Below are positions 18,676 to 27,906 of a DNA stretch of 64,000 nt, in pieces (the stretch's first letter is position 1; each line of letters starts with the position of its first letter). Under the pieces are notes generated by a model. That model did not search any database. It was not told the origin of the DNA and saw nothing but the letters and a program-made list of their open reading frames with translations. Origin of the DNA: Stutzerimonas kirkiae (GTDB lineage Bacteria; Pseudomonadota; Gammaproteobacteria; Pseudomonadales; Pseudomonadaceae). The translations under genes and the position numbers were made by a program. The DNA lies in assembly GCF_004327335.1 (NCBI RefSeq), contig NZ_QJUO01000012.1:1-64000 (forward strand), written 5' to 3'.

Positions 18676-21597
18676 ATGAGTCTGCCAGCGCTGGTCAGTT
18701 TGCCTGTTTCACTCGAACCTTTTGTCCAGCGTGCGGCGGATGCGTTCCTTGCCGCGGGCGGCGACTGGACGAACTGGCCCGATGCGCGCCGCGATGCCTT
18801 TGCGCGCGTCTGTGCGGCCAGCGATTTCGTCGCCGAACAGGTCGGACGGGACGCACAGTTGCTGTCGCGGCTGGCGGACGAGGGTTTGCTGGAGCGCACC
18901 CTGGCGGCGGGCGAACTGCGGGCGCAACTGGCCGAGCGCCTGGCGGACTGTACGGACGAGAACGACCTTGCGGTGCTGCTGCGACGTTACCGCAACCGCC
19001 AGCAGGTGCGCATCATCTGGCGCGACCTGACCCGCCAGGCGGACCTCGCGGAGACGTGCCGCGACCTGTCCGATATGGCCGATGCCTGTATCGACCTGGC
19101 CTACCAATGGTTGTATCAGCGCCAGTGCCAGCAGTATGGCACGCCGATCGGCTACCGCTCCGGCAGGCCGCAGCACCTGGTGATCCTCGGCATGGGCAAG
19201 CTGGGCGCCCATGAACTCAACTTGTCCTCGGACATCGACCTGATCTTCGGCTACCCGGAGAGTGGCGAGACCGAGGGCGCCAAGCGCTCGCTGGACAACC
19301 AGGAGTTCTTCGTGCGCCTGGGGCAGAAGCTGATCAAGGCGCTGGATGCGATCACCGTCGACGGTTTCGTGTTCCGCGTCGATATGCGGCTGCGCCCTTA
19401 TGGTTCATCCGGCCCGCTGGTGTACAGCTTCAATGCGCTGGAGCTTTATTACCAGGACCAGGGGCGCGACTGGGAACGCTACGCGATGATCAAGGCGCGG
19501 GTGGTCGGCGGCGACCAACTGGCCGGCAAGGAGCTGCTGGAACTGCTGCGACCTTTCGTCTACCGGCGCTACCTGGACTTTTCCGCCATCGAAGCGCTGC
19601 GCAGCATGAAGCAACTGATCCAGCAGGAGGTGCGGCGCAAGGGCATGGCGGCCAATATCAAGCTGGGCGCCGGTGGCATCCGCGAGGTGGAGTTCATCGC
19701 CCAGGCCTTCCAGTTGATCCATGGCGGGCGCGACCTCAGCCTGCAGCAGCGGCCGTTGCTCAAGGTGCTGGCGACACTGGAGGGGCAGGGCTACATGCCG
19801 GCCCCGGCGGTTGCCGAGTTGCGTGACGGCTATGAGTTCCTGCGTTACGTCGAGCATGGCCTGCAGGCCATCGCCGATCGCCAGACGCAGATGCTGCCGG
19901 ACAACGAAGCCGACTGCGTGCGCCTGGCCTTCATGCTCGGCTTCGAGGACTGGACGGCCTTCCATGAGCGCCTGCTGTACTGGCGTGGGCGGGTCGACTG
20001 GCACTTCCGCCAGGTGATCGCCGACCCGGACGAGGACGAGAATGGCGACGACGAACTGCTCGGCGCGGGGGAGTGGTCGCCGCTGTGGGAGGAGTCCGGG
20101 GACGAGGAGTCCGCCAGCCGGCAGTTGCAGCAGGCCGGCTTCGCCGACGGCCTGGCGGCCTGGCGGCGGCTGGCCGACCTGCGCAAGGCCAGCCAGGTGC
20201 GCAGCATGCAGCGTATCGGCCGCGAGCGGCTGGATGCCTTTATCCCACGCCTGCTGGCGCAGGTGGTCGAGCAGCAAGACCCCGACCTGGTGCTGGAGCG
20301 CGTGCTGCCGCTGGTAGAGGCGGTGGCGCGGCGTTCCGCCTACCTGCTGCTGCTGACGGAAAATCCCCGTGCCCTGCAGCGCCTGCTGGAACTGTGCGCC
20401 GCCAGCCCGTGGATCGCCGAGCAGATCGCCCGCTACCCACTGCTGCTCGACGAGTTGTTGAATGCCGGCCGTCTGTATACGCCGCCGCAGGCGCCGGAAC
20501 TGGCCGCCGAACTGCGCGAGCGGCTGGCGCGCATTCCCGAGGACGACCTGGAGCAACAGATGGAGGCGCTGCGTCACTTCAAACTGGCGCACCGGCTGCG
20601 CGGCGCCGCTTCCGAGATCGTCGGCAGCCTGCCGCTGATGAAAGTCAGCGACTACCTGACCTGGCTGGCCGAGGCGATCCTCGAGCAGGTGCTGGCGTTG
20701 GCCTGGCATCACACCGTGGCGCGTCACGGGCGGCCGAAGCGGGTCGATGGCTCGTTGTGCGATCCGGCCTTCATCATCGTCGGTTATGGCAAGGTCGGTG
20801 GCATCGAACTGGGGCACGGCTCCGACCTCGACCTGGTATTCCTCCACGATGGCGACCCGAATGCCGAGACCGACGGGCTCAAGCCCATCGACGGCGCGCA
20901 GTTCTTTACCCGGCTGGGGCAGCGCATCATCCATATGCTGACCACCCAGACCACTTCCGGGCAGCTCTACGAAGTGGACATGCGCCTGCGCCCGTCCGGT
21001 GCCTCGGGGCTGCTGGTCTGCTCGCTGGCGGCCTTCGAGCGCTACCAGGGTACCGAGGCCTGGACCTGGGAGCACCAGGCGCTGGTGCGGGCGCGGGTGC
21101 TGGTCGGTTGCCCGCGGGTGGCGGCGGCCTTCGAGCGCGTTCGCGGCCAGGTGCTCGGGCGCGAGCGCGACCTGGCGGTGCTGCGCCAGGAGGTCAGCGA
21201 GATGCGCGCGAAGATGCGCGACAACCTCGGCACCCGCAGCAGCCATGCCGGCACGGGCGAGAATGCCTTCGATCCATCCGTGCCATTCAACCTCAAGCAG
21301 GATGCCGGAGGTATCGTGGATATCGAATTTATGGTGCAATACGCGGCCTTGGCGTGGTCGCACCAGCATCCCGAGCTGCTGCGCTACACCGATAACATCC
21401 GCATTCTCGATGGGTTGGAGCAGGCCGGGCTGATGACTGGCGATGAGGTGCGTCTGCTGCAGGATGCCTACAAGGCCTACCGTGCGGCGGCGCACCGGCA
21501 ATCACTGCAGAAACTGCCCGGCGTGGTGAGTGGGGAACAATTCCATGACGAACGCCAGGCGGTGATGCGCCTGTGGCGTCACCTGGGGCTCGACTGA
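18676..21597 (+). CDS. glnE: Glutamine synthetase adenylyltransferase/deadenylase
   Basis: A 973-residue bifunctional enzyme that adenylylates and deadenylylates glutamine synthetase under PII control. The two nucleotidyltransferase domains carry LSSDIDLIF (N-terminal, deadenylylation) and HGSDLDLVFL (C-terminal, adenylylation), each followed by a helical regulatory region (GlnD/PII-uridylyltransferase type). The start at 18676 follows AAGGA; a longer frame is open but unsupported. The PII partner gene glnK is at 54585 in this window. Confidence 0.97.
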   Translation: MSLPALVSLPVSLEPFVQRAADAFLAAGGDWTNWPDARRDAFARVCAASDFVAEQVGRDAQLLSRLADEGLLERTLAAGELRAQLAERLADCTDENDLAVLLRRYRNRQQVRIIWRDLTRQADLAETCRDLSDMADACIDLAYQWLYQRQCQQYGTPIGYRSGRPQHLVILGMGKLGAHELNLSSDIDLIFGYPESGETEGAKRSLDNQEFFVRLGQKLIKALDAITVDGFVFRVDMRLRPYGSSGPLVYSFNALELYYQDQGRDWERYAMIKARVVGGDQLAGKELLELLRPFVYRRYLDFSAIEALRSMKQLIQQEVRRKGMAANIKLGAGGIREVEFIAQAFQLIHGGRDLSLQQRPLLKVLATLEGQGYMPAPAVAELRDGYEFLRYVEHGLQAIADRQTQMLPDNEADCVRLAFMLGFEDWTAFHERLLYWRGRVDWHFRQVIADPDEDENGDDELLGAGEWSPLWEESGDEESASRQLQQAGFADGLAAWRRLADLRKASQVRSMQRIGRERLDAFIPRLLAQVVEQQDPDLVLERVLPLVEAVARRSAYLLLLTENPRALQRLLELCAASPWIAEQIARYPLLLDELLNAGRLYTPPQAPELAAELRERLARIPEDDLEQQMEALRHFKLAHRLRGAASEIVGSLPLMKVSDYLTWLAEAILEQVLALAWHHTVARHGRPKRVDGSLCDPAFIIVGYGKVGGIELGHGSDLDLVFLHDGDPNAETDGLKPIDGAQFFTRLGQRIIHMLTTQTTSGQLYEVDMRLRPSGASGLLVCSLAAFERYQGTEAWTWEHQALVRARVLVGCPRVAAAFERVRGQVLGRERDLAVLRQEVSEMRAKMRDNLGTRSSHAGTGENAFDPSVPFNLKQDAGGIVDIEFMVQYAALAWSHQHPELLRYTDNIRILDGLEQAGLMTGDEVRLLQDAYKAYRAAAHRQSLQKLPGVVSGEQFHDERQAVMRLWRHLGLD

Positions 21598-21674
21598 TGA
21601 GCGGTCGCGGCCCGCGTCTGGACCCAACCTGACAACTATCGAATTCCTGACGAATTCCTGAGGAGCTGGCAACA

Positions 21675-22598
21675 ATGTCGATGGCCGATCGTGATGGCGT
21701 GATCTGGTATGACGGCGAACTGGTGCAGTGGCGCGATGCGACTACCCATGTGCTGACCCACACCCTGCACTATGGCATGGGCGTGTTCGAAGGCGTGCGC
21801 GCCTACCAGACGCCGGCCGGTACCGCCGTGTTCCGTCTGCAGGCGCATACCGACCGCCTGTTCGACTCCGCCCATATCATGGGTATGAAGATCCCCTACA
21901 GCAAGGAAGAGATCAACGAGGCGACCCGCGCCGCGGTGCGCGAGAACGGCCTGGACAGCGCCTATATCCGCCCGATGGCGTTCTACGGCTCCGAAGGCAT
22001 GGGTATCCGCGCCGACAGCCTGAAGGTGCACGTGATCGTCGCCGCCTGGCACTGGGGCGCCTACATGGGCGACGAAGCGCTGCAGAATGGTATCAAGGTG
22101 CGCACCAGCTCCTTCACCCGCCACCACGTCAATATCGCCATGACCCGCGCCAAGGCCAACGGCAACTACATCAACTCGATGCTGGCGTTGCAGGAAGCGG
22201 TGTCCGGCGGTGCCGACGAAGCCATGCTGCTGGACCCGGAAGGCTACGTCGCCGAGGGTTCTGGCGAGAACATCTTCCTGGTCAAGAATGGCGTGGTCTA
22301 CACCCCGGAAGTGACCTCCTGCCTGAACGGCATCACCCGTGCCACCGTGCTGGCCCTGGCGAAAGAGCTGGGCATCGAGGTGGTCGAGAAGCGCATCACC
22401 CGCGACGAGGTGTACATCGCCGACGAAGCCTTCTTCACCGGCACCGCCGCCGAGGTCACGCCGATCCGTGAAGTCGATGGCCGTCAGATCGGCATCGGCC
22501 ACCGCGGCCCGGTCACCGAGAAACTGCAGAAAGCCTATTTCGACCTGGTCACCGGCAAGACCGATGCCCATGGCGAATGGCGCACGCTCGTTCGCTGA
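21675..22598 (+). CDS. ilvE: Branched-chain amino acid aminotransferase
   Basis: A 307-residue fold-type IV PLP aminotransferase catalysing the last step of Val, Ile and Leu synthesis. Motifs seen: LHYGMGVFEGVRAY, RAKANGNYINSMLA with the PLP lysine, EAMLLDPEGYVAEGSGENIF and TSCLNGITRATV. Length is typical (about 305-310). A strong GAGGAG is 9-14 bases upstream. The sequence GAATTCCTGA occurs twice in the short leader. Directly downstream of glnE, but 77 bases away. Confidence 0.96.
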   Translation: MSMADRDGVIWYDGELVQWRDATTHVLTHTLHYGMGVFEGVRAYQTPAGTAVFRLQAHTDRLFDSAHIMGMKIPYSKEEINEATRAAVRENGLDSAYIRPMAFYGSEGMGIRADSLKVHVIVAAWHWGAYMGDEALQNGIKVRTSSFTRHHVNIAMTRAKANGNYINSMLALQEAVSGGADEAMLLDPEGYVAEGSGENIFLVKNGVVYTPEVTSCLNGITRATVLALAKELGIEVVEKRITRDEVYIADEAFFTGTAAEVTPIREVDGRQIGIGHRGPVTEKLQKAYFDLVTGKTDAHGEWRTLVR

Positions 22599-22674
22599 AG
22601 GCTAGAGGCTGAAGGCTGGACGAGGAGCCTTCTTCGTTCGGCCTCCAGCCTCCAGCGCCTTTGATCGGCTTTTT

Positions 22675-23706
22675 ATGAATGTTCTTATCGTAGGTCCCAG
22701 TTGGGTAGGCGACATGGTGATGGCGCAGACGCTGTTCGTCTGCCTGAAACAGCGCCACCCCGACTGTGCGATCGACGTGCTGGCGCCCGAGTGGAGCCGG
22801 CCGATCCTCGAGCGCATGCCCGAGGTGCGGCAGGCGTTGAGCTTTCCGCTCGGCCATGGCGTGCTCGATATCGCCACCCGGCGCAAGGTTGGCCGGGGGC
22901 TGCGTGGCCAGTACGACCAGGCGATCCTGCTGCCCAATTCGCTGAAGTCGGCGCTGGTGCCGTTCTTCGCGCGTATTCCGTTGCGCACCGGCTGGAAGGG
23001 CGAAATGCGCTACGGCCTGCTCAACGACCTGCGCAAGCTGGACAAGCAGCGCTACCCGCTGATGATCGAGCGTTTCATGGCGCTGGCCTTCGAGGCCGGC
23101 GCCGAGTTGCCGAAGCCTTACCCGAGCCCGCGATTGCGCATCGGGCCGGCCAGCCGCGAGGCGGCGCTGGCGCGTTTCGGCCTGAGCCTGGATCGTCCGG
23201 TGCTGGCGCTGTGCCCAGGGGCCGAATTCGGTGAGTCCAAGCGTTGGCCCGCCGAACACTTCGCCGCGGTGGCCGAGGGGAAAATCCGTGAAGGCTGGCA
23301 GGTCTGGCTGTTCGGCTCGAAGAACGACCATCCGGTCGGCGAAGCGATTCGTGAGCGGCTGATTCCCGGGTTGCGCGAGGAAGCGCTCAACCTGGCCGGC
23401 GAAACCTCCCTGGCCGAAGCCATCGACCTGCTGTCTTGCGCGGCTTCGGTGGTGTCCAACGATTCCGGGCTGATGCACGTCGCCGCCGCGCTACAGCGAC
23501 CGCTGGTGGCGGTCTACGGTTCGACTTCACCGGCGTTCACACCGCCCCTGGCGGAACAGGTGGAAGTGGTGCGCCTGGGGCTGGAATGCAGCCCCTGCTT
23601 CGACCGCACCTGCCGTTTCGGCCATAACAACTGCATGCGCGAGCTGAAGCCGCAGGCGGTGGCACAGGCGCTGGAGCGCCTCGGGCCGCAAACGGTCGAG
23701 GGCTGA
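22675..23706 (+). CDS. waaF: ADP-heptose:LPS heptosyltransferase II
   Basis: A 343-residue GT9-family enzyme that adds the second L-glycero-D-manno-heptose to the LPS inner core on the cytoplasmic face. Family features: N-terminal LIVGPSWVGDMVMAQTLF, central LCPGAEFGESKRWPAEHF, and VVSNDSGLMHVAAAL near the C-terminus. First of the core cluster, two bases before waaC. The 76-bp gap behind ilvE contains short GGCTGGA/TCCAGCC inverted repeats. Confidence 0.96.
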   Translation: MNVLIVGPSWVGDMVMAQTLFVCLKQRHPDCAIDVLAPEWSRPILERMPEVRQALSFPLGHGVLDIATRRKVGRGLRGQYDQAILLPNSLKSALVPFFARIPLRTGWKGEMRYGLLNDLRKLDKQRYPLMIERFMALAFEAGAELPKPYPSPRLRIGPASREAALARFGLSLDRPVLALCPGAEFGESKRWPAEHFAAVAEGKIREGWQVWLFGSKNDHPVGEAIRERLIPGLREEALNLAGETSLAEAIDLLSCAASVVSNDSGLMHVAAALQRPLVAVYGSTSPAFTPPLAEQVEVVRLGLECSPCFDRTCRFGHNNCMRELKPQAVAQALERLGPQTVEG

Positions 23707-23708
23707 GC

Positions 23709-24710
23709 ATGCGTGTACTGCTGGTCAAGACCTCCTCCCTGGGGGATGTCATCCATACCTTGCCGGCGCTGACCGACGCCCAGCGCGCCATCCCCGGTAT
23801 CCGTTTCGACTGGGTGGTGGAAGAAGGCTTCGCCGAGATTCCCGCCTGGCATCCGGCAGTCGGGCAGGTGATCCCGGTGGCGATCCGCCGTTGGCGCAAG
23901 CACCCCTTCAGGGCCTGGCGCAACGGTGAATGGCGCGCCTTCAAGGCGCGCCTGCGAGAGCAGCGCTACGACCTGGTGATCGATGCCCAGGGCCTGCTCA
24001 AGAGTGCCTGGCTGACCCGCTACGTGCAGGCCCCGGTGGCCGGGCTGGACGCCGCTTCGGCACGCGAGCCGCTGGCGGCGCGCTTCTATGACCGTCGCTA
24101 CCAGGTATCCCGCGAGCAGCATGCACTGGAGCGCGTGCGCCAGTTGTTCGCCCAGGCCCTCGGTTATGCGTTGCCGGCGACCCAGGCCGACTACGGGCTG
24201 GACCGTGGGCGCCTGGAGATCCCCGCTGGCGAGCCTTATCTGTTGTTCCTGCACGGTACGACCTGGGCCAGCAAGCACTGGCCGGAAGCCGACTGGCGCG
24301 CCCTGGCCGAGCGCATGGCGCAGCAGGGCTGGGCGGTCCGTCTGCCCTGGGGCAACGAGATGGAGAAAGCCCGCGCCGAGCGCATCGCTGCCGGCCTGGC
24401 GCGGGTCGAAGTACTGCCGAAGCTGAACCTGGCCGGGGTGGCCGGCGCGATCGCCGGGGCGCGCGCCTGTGTCGCGGTGGATACCGGCCTCGGGCACCTG
24501 GCGGCGGCGCTGGATGTCCCGTGCGTTTCCCTCTACGGCCCGACCCTGCCGGGGCGGGTCGGTGCCTATGGGCGCTCGCAGGTGCACCTGTGCGCCAGCG
24601 GGCCGAGCGCGGGCAGTGGCGACCGCCACAAGCCCTGCTTCGACGGGCTTGGGGCGGAGCGGGTCGCAACGGCGTTGCAGGCATTGCTGGCCGATGAGGT
24701 GGGGCGATGA
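23709..24710 (+). CDS. waaC: ADP-heptose:LPS heptosyltransferase I
   Basis: A 333-residue GT9 enzyme that adds the first heptose to Kdo of lipid A-Kdo2. Seen: MRVLLVKTSSLGDVIHTLPA at the N-terminus, FLHGTTWASKHWPEADW in the middle and CVAVDTGLGHLAAALDVPC near the C-terminus. It starts 2 bases after the waaF stop, so translation is probably coupled. The following 217-bp gap with facing repeats may separate it from waaG. Confidence 0.96.
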   Translation: MRVLLVKTSSLGDVIHTLPALTDAQRAIPGIRFDWVVEEGFAEIPAWHPAVGQVIPVAIRRWRKHPFRAWRNGEWRAFKARLREQRYDLVIDAQGLLKSAWLTRYVQAPVAGLDAASAREPLAARFYDRRYQVSREQHALERVRQLFAQALGYALPATQADYGLDRGRLEIPAGEPYLLFLHGTTWASKHWPEADWRALAERMAQQGWAVRLPWGNEMEKARAERIAAGLARVEVLPKLNLAGVAGAIAGARACVAVDTGLGHLAAALDVPCVSLYGPTLPGRVGAYGRSQVHLCASGPSAGSGDRHKPCFDGLGAERVATALQALLADEVGR

Positions 24711-24750
24711 AGAGGGATGTACTGTCGGTCCATTGTGAGCACCGGACTTC

Positions 24751-24882
24751 CCCCTCTCCCCTCGCGGGAGAGGGCCGGGGAGAGGGGGCTGCCGCCAGGC
24801 AGTCCGGTACGTTACCTGCGCCGCAGCGCCCCGGCGGGCGCCACCCCTCTTCCCCAACCCTTCTCCCGCAAGGGGAGAAGGG
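24751..24882. repeat. Facing pair of CCCTCTCC-type palindromic repeats
   Basis: A forward unit (24751-24788: CCCCTCTCCC, CTCGCGGGAGAGGG, CCGGGGAGAGGGG) and an inverted, slightly diverged copy (24844-24882: CCCCTCTTCC, CCAACCCTTCTCCCGCAAGG, GGAGAAGGG) lie between waaC and waaG. Each contains a self-complementary CTCCC...GGGAG core. This type of extragenic palindrome is widespread in proteobacteria. The remainder of the 24711-24927 gap carries only the waaG Shine-Dalgarno. Confidence 0.85.
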
Positions 24883-24927
24883 CGCCGTACTGTGTCGCCC
24901 CCGAGCCATTTCGAGAAAGGCAGCCCC

Positions 24928-26049
24928 ATGACCCTGGCTTTCGTCCTCTACAAATACTTCCCCTTCGGCGGGCTGCAACGCGATTTCCTGCGTATCGCCC
25001 TGGAATGCCAGGCGCGTGGGCATGGCATCCGGGTCTATACGCCGATCTGGGAAGGCGAAGTGCCTGCCGGCTTCGATGTGCGGGTAGCGCCGATCAAGGC
25101 ACTGTTCAACCACTGGCGCAACGAGAAGTTCAGCGCCTGGCTGCAGGCCGACCTGGCGCGGGACCCGGTGGACCGGGTGATCGGCTTCAACAAGATGCCA
25201 GGCCTGGATGTCTATTACGCCGCGGATGGCTGCTTCGAGGAAAAGGCGCAGACCCTGCGTAACCCGATTTACAAGCGCTGGGGACGTTACAAGCATTTTG
25301 CCGATTACGAGCGGGCCGTTTTCGCGGCTGATTCCCGGACGGAGATCCTGATGATCTCCGAGGTGCAACAGCCGTTGTTCGTCAAGCATTACGGTACGCC
25401 ATTGGAACGCTTCCACCTGCTGCCGCCAGGGATTGCACCGGACCGTCGTGCACCGGCCAACGCCGCCGAGATTCGCCGTGAGTTCCGTCGAGAGTTCGAG
25501 CTGGGCGATGACGATCTGCTGCTGGTGCAGATCGGCTCCGGTTTCAAGACCAAGGGTCTGGACCGCAGCCTGAAAGCCCTGGCTGCATTGCCCCCTGAGC
25601 TGAAGAAACGTACCCGGCTGATCGCCATCGGTCAGGATGATCCCCGCGCCTTTCTGTTGCAGACCAAGGCCCTTGGCCTGTCCGATCGGGTGAGCATTCT
25701 CAAGGGCCGCAGCGATATTCCACGTTTCCTGCTCGGTGCCGACCTGCTGATCCATCCGGCCTACAATGAAAACACCGGCACAGTGTTGCTGGAGGCGCTG
25801 GTATCCGGGCTGCCGGTGCTGGTTACCGAGGTCTGTGGCTACGCCCACTATATCGAGGATGCCGATGCCGGGCGGGTGCTGCACGGGCCGTTCGCGCAGG
25901 CGGGGCTCGATGCGTTGCTGGCCGGAATGCTCGCCGACGAGACGGCGCGGGCGCGCTGGAGTGCCAATGGCCTGGCCTTCGCCGGGCGGGCCGACCTTTA
26001 TTCCATGCCGCAGCGGGCGGCCGATGTGATCCTGGCGGCGCGCTCATGA
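24928..26049 (+). CDS. waaG: LPS core glucosyltransferase WaaG
   Basis: A 373-residue GT4-family enzyme (GT-B fold) that adds the first outer-core hexose to heptose II. Seen: LYKYFPFGGLQRDFLRIA at the N-terminus, GFNKMPGLDVYYAADGC, QIGSGFKTKGLDRSLKAL, and HPAYNENTGTVLLEALVSG with the nucleotide-sugar glutamates. The start at 24928 follows GAGAAAGG; the open frame extends 12 codons further upstream. Repeat pairs flank both sides. Confidence 0.95.
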   Translation: MTLAFVLYKYFPFGGLQRDFLRIALECQARGHGIRVYTPIWEGEVPAGFDVRVAPIKALFNHWRNEKFSAWLQADLARDPVDRVIGFNKMPGLDVYYAADGCFEEKAQTLRNPIYKRWGRYKHFADYERAVFAADSRTEILMISEVQQPLFVKHYGTPLERFHLLPPGIAPDRRAPANAAEIRREFRREFELGDDDLLLVQIGSGFKTKGLDRSLKALAALPPELKKRTRLIAIGQDDPRAFLLQTKALGLSDRVSILKGRSDIPRFLLGADLLIHPAYNENTGTVLLEALVSGLPVLVTEVCGYAHYIEDADAGRVLHGPFAQAGLDALLAGMLADETARARWSANGLAFAGRADLYSMPQRAADVILAARS

Positions 26050-26359
26050 GGTGGCAGATGGCTGTTCTGTGCCGTTATTCCCCCCTCTCCCCCGACCCCT
26101 CTCCCGCGAGGGGAGAGGGGAGTCGTGCCGTCCGGGAAGATGCAGTCTGGCGCAGTAGCCCTTCTCCCCTGGCGGGCTACCGTACGCACACATTTCTCCG
26201 GCTTGAGCCGTTCCCCTTCTCTCCTCGCGGGATAGGGCCGGGGAGAGGGGGCAAGGCAGACGGCGCTGCTGGAGGGCTGTGTCGGCTATCCTGCATTTTT
26301 TTGCTGTGCCCGCCATCCTCCGGCCGTGAGGATAGGGCGCGACGGCCCGGGAGGTTTGC
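26050..26359. repeat. waaG-waaP gap with CCCTCTCC-type repeats
   Basis: This 310-bp gap holds an inverted-orientation unit at 26081-26120 (CCCCTCTCCCCCGACCCC... then GCGAGGGGAGAGGGG), a half unit near 26158-26181 (CTTCTCCCCTGGCGGGCTA) and a forward unit at 26213-26251 (CCTTCTCTCCTCGCGGGATA... then GGGGAGAGGGGG). No convincing gene is present. The repeats are of the same family as those before waaG. Confidence 0.8.
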
Positions 26360-27175
26360 ATGCGTCTGATACTGGCCGAACCGTTCAAGAGCCTGTGGGC
26401 CGGGCGCGATGCCTTCGAGGCGGTGGAGGCGCTGCAGGGGCAGGTCTATCGCGAGCTGGAGGGCCGGCGCACATTGCGCACCGAGGTCGGTGGGCGCGGC
26501 TATTTCGTCAAGATCCACCGTGGCATCGGCTGGGGCGAGATCGTCAAGAACCTGCTCAGCGCGCGGTTGCCGGTACTGGGTGCCGGCCAGGAGTGGCGGG
26601 CGATTCAGCGCCTGCATGAAGTCGGCGTGCCGACCATGACGGCAGTGGCTTATGGCGAGCGTGGCGGCAATCCGGCGGCACGGCATTCCTTCATCATCAC
26701 CGAGGAGCTGGAACCGACCATCGACCTGGAGCAATTGACCCTCGACTGGCTGCAGCAACCGCCCGAGCCGCGCCTGAAGCGGGCATTGATCGAAAGGGTG
26801 GCGCAGATGCTCGGCACCATGCACCGTGCCGGGGTCAATCACCGCGACTGTTATATCTGCCATTTCCTGTTGCATACGGACACGCCAGCCAGCGCCGATG
26901 ACCTGCGTTTGTCGGTGATCGACCTGCACCGCGCCCAGGTACGCAGCAGGGTGCCGCGCCGCTGGCGTGACAAGGACCTGGCTGGCCTGTATTTCTCGGC
27001 CCTGGGCATCGGCCTGACGCGCCGCGACGGCTTGCGTTTCCTGCGTACGTACTTCCAGCGGCCGCTACGCCAGGTCCTGCGCGACGAAGCCCGCCTGCTG
27101 GCCTGGATGGACGGCAAGGCGCAGCGCCTGCAGGCCCGTTATGCACGCAAGTACGCACCTGGGGCGCGGCCATGA
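26360..27175 (+). CDS. waaP: LPS core heptose I kinase WaaP
   Basis: A 271-residue kinase-fold protein (Kdo/WaaP family) that phosphorylates heptose I of the inner core; it is reported essential in P. aeruginosa. Seen: YFVKIHRGIGWGEIVKNL with the ATP-binding lysine (around 48), the catalytic loop VNHRDCYICHFLLH, and the metal-binding LSVIDLHRAQVR. The gene overlaps the next by ATGA and begins a run of four kinase-like genes. Confidence 0.95.
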   Translation: MRLILAEPFKSLWAGRDAFEAVEALQGQVYRELEGRRTLRTEVGGRGYFVKIHRGIGWGEIVKNLLSARLPVLGAGQEWRAIQRLHEVGVPTMTAVAYGERGGNPAARHSFIITEELEPTIDLEQLTLDWLQQPPEPRLKRALIERVAQMLGTMHRAGVNHRDCYICHFLLHTDTPASADDLRLSVIDLHRAQVRSRVPRRWRDKDLAGLYFSALGIGLTRRDGLRFLRTYFQRPLRQVLRDEARLLAWMDGKAQRLQARYARKYAPGARP

Positions 27176-27906
27176 CGAACTGGCGCGTAACCACCGACAA
27201 CCCCCAGGCCGCCAGGGTATTTTCCAGCCTGGAGGCGGTATTCGCCCTGGAGGGCGAGTTCATCACCAATGATCCGCTGTCCGAGGTGATCCGTGTCGTC
27301 TGTGGCGACCAGCGTTTTTACGTCAAGCGCTACTGGGGCGGCGGCAAGGGGCTGCGGCGCTATCTGGGGCGCCCGCGGGTGAAGGCCGAGTGGCAGAACC
27401 TGCGTCGTTTCGCCAACTGGGGGATTGCCGTGGCGCCCGTGGTGGCCTGGGGCATGGAGCGCCGCTTCGGGGTGTTCCAGCGCGGGGCGATGATCACCCT
27501 GGAGGTGCCGGACACCACCGATATGGCCGCGATCGCCCGGCAGCCGGATGGTTGCCTGTCCGACCCCGCCTGGGTACGCGCGATCAGCCGGCAACTGGCG
27601 CGGGCTACGCGGATCCTGCATGAGCACAAGTTCGTCCACAACGATCTGAAATGGCGAAACCTGCTGGTCAACGATGCCGGGGAGCTGTTCCTGATCGACT
27701 GCCCGTCCGGTGGCTTCTGGTTCGGGCCCTTCCTGAGCCGGCGTATCGTCAAGGACCTGGCCTGCCTGGACAAGGTCGCCAAGTACCGGCTGTCCCGTAG
27801 CCAGCGCTTGCGCTTCTATCTGGATTATCGTGGCCGGCAGAGACTGGCCAATGATGACAAGGCCTTGATTCGTAAGGTCCTGGCTTATTTCGAGGGGAGA
27901 GAATGA
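27172..27906 (+). CDS. LPS core kinase, WaaP/Kdo kinase family (PA5008 type)
   Basis: A 244-residue kinase-like protein: FYVKRYWGGGKGLRRYL carries the nucleotide lysine, KFVHNDLKWRNLLV the catalytic aspartate and asparagine, and ELFLIDCPSG the DFG-equivalent aspartate. All catalytic residues are present. By position it matches P. aeruginosa PA5008, which I recall being called wapP and proposed to phosphorylate inner-core heptose. It overlaps both neighbours by 4 bases, so it is translationally coupled. Confidence 0.87.
   Translation: MTNWRVTTDNPQAARVFSSLEAVFALEGEFITNDPLSEVIRVVCGDQRFYVKRYWGGGKGLRRYLGRPRVKAEWQNLRRFANWGIAVAPVVAWGMERRFGVFQRGAMITLEVPDTTDMAAIARQPDGCLSDPAWVRAISRQLARATRILHEHKFVHNDLKWRNLLVNDAGELFLIDCPSGGFWFGPFLSRRIVKDLACLDKVAKYRLSRSQRLRFYLDYRGRQRLANDDKALIRKVLAYFEGRE

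Noticed and set aside
19405..21501. 698-codon minus-strand frame opposite glnE
   Set aside because: Shadow of glnE, without domains or start signals.
24711..24931. Small plus-strand frames between waaC and waaG
   Set aside because: Their residues come from the CCCTCTCC repeats (PSPLAGEG-like), a known artefact of this repeat.
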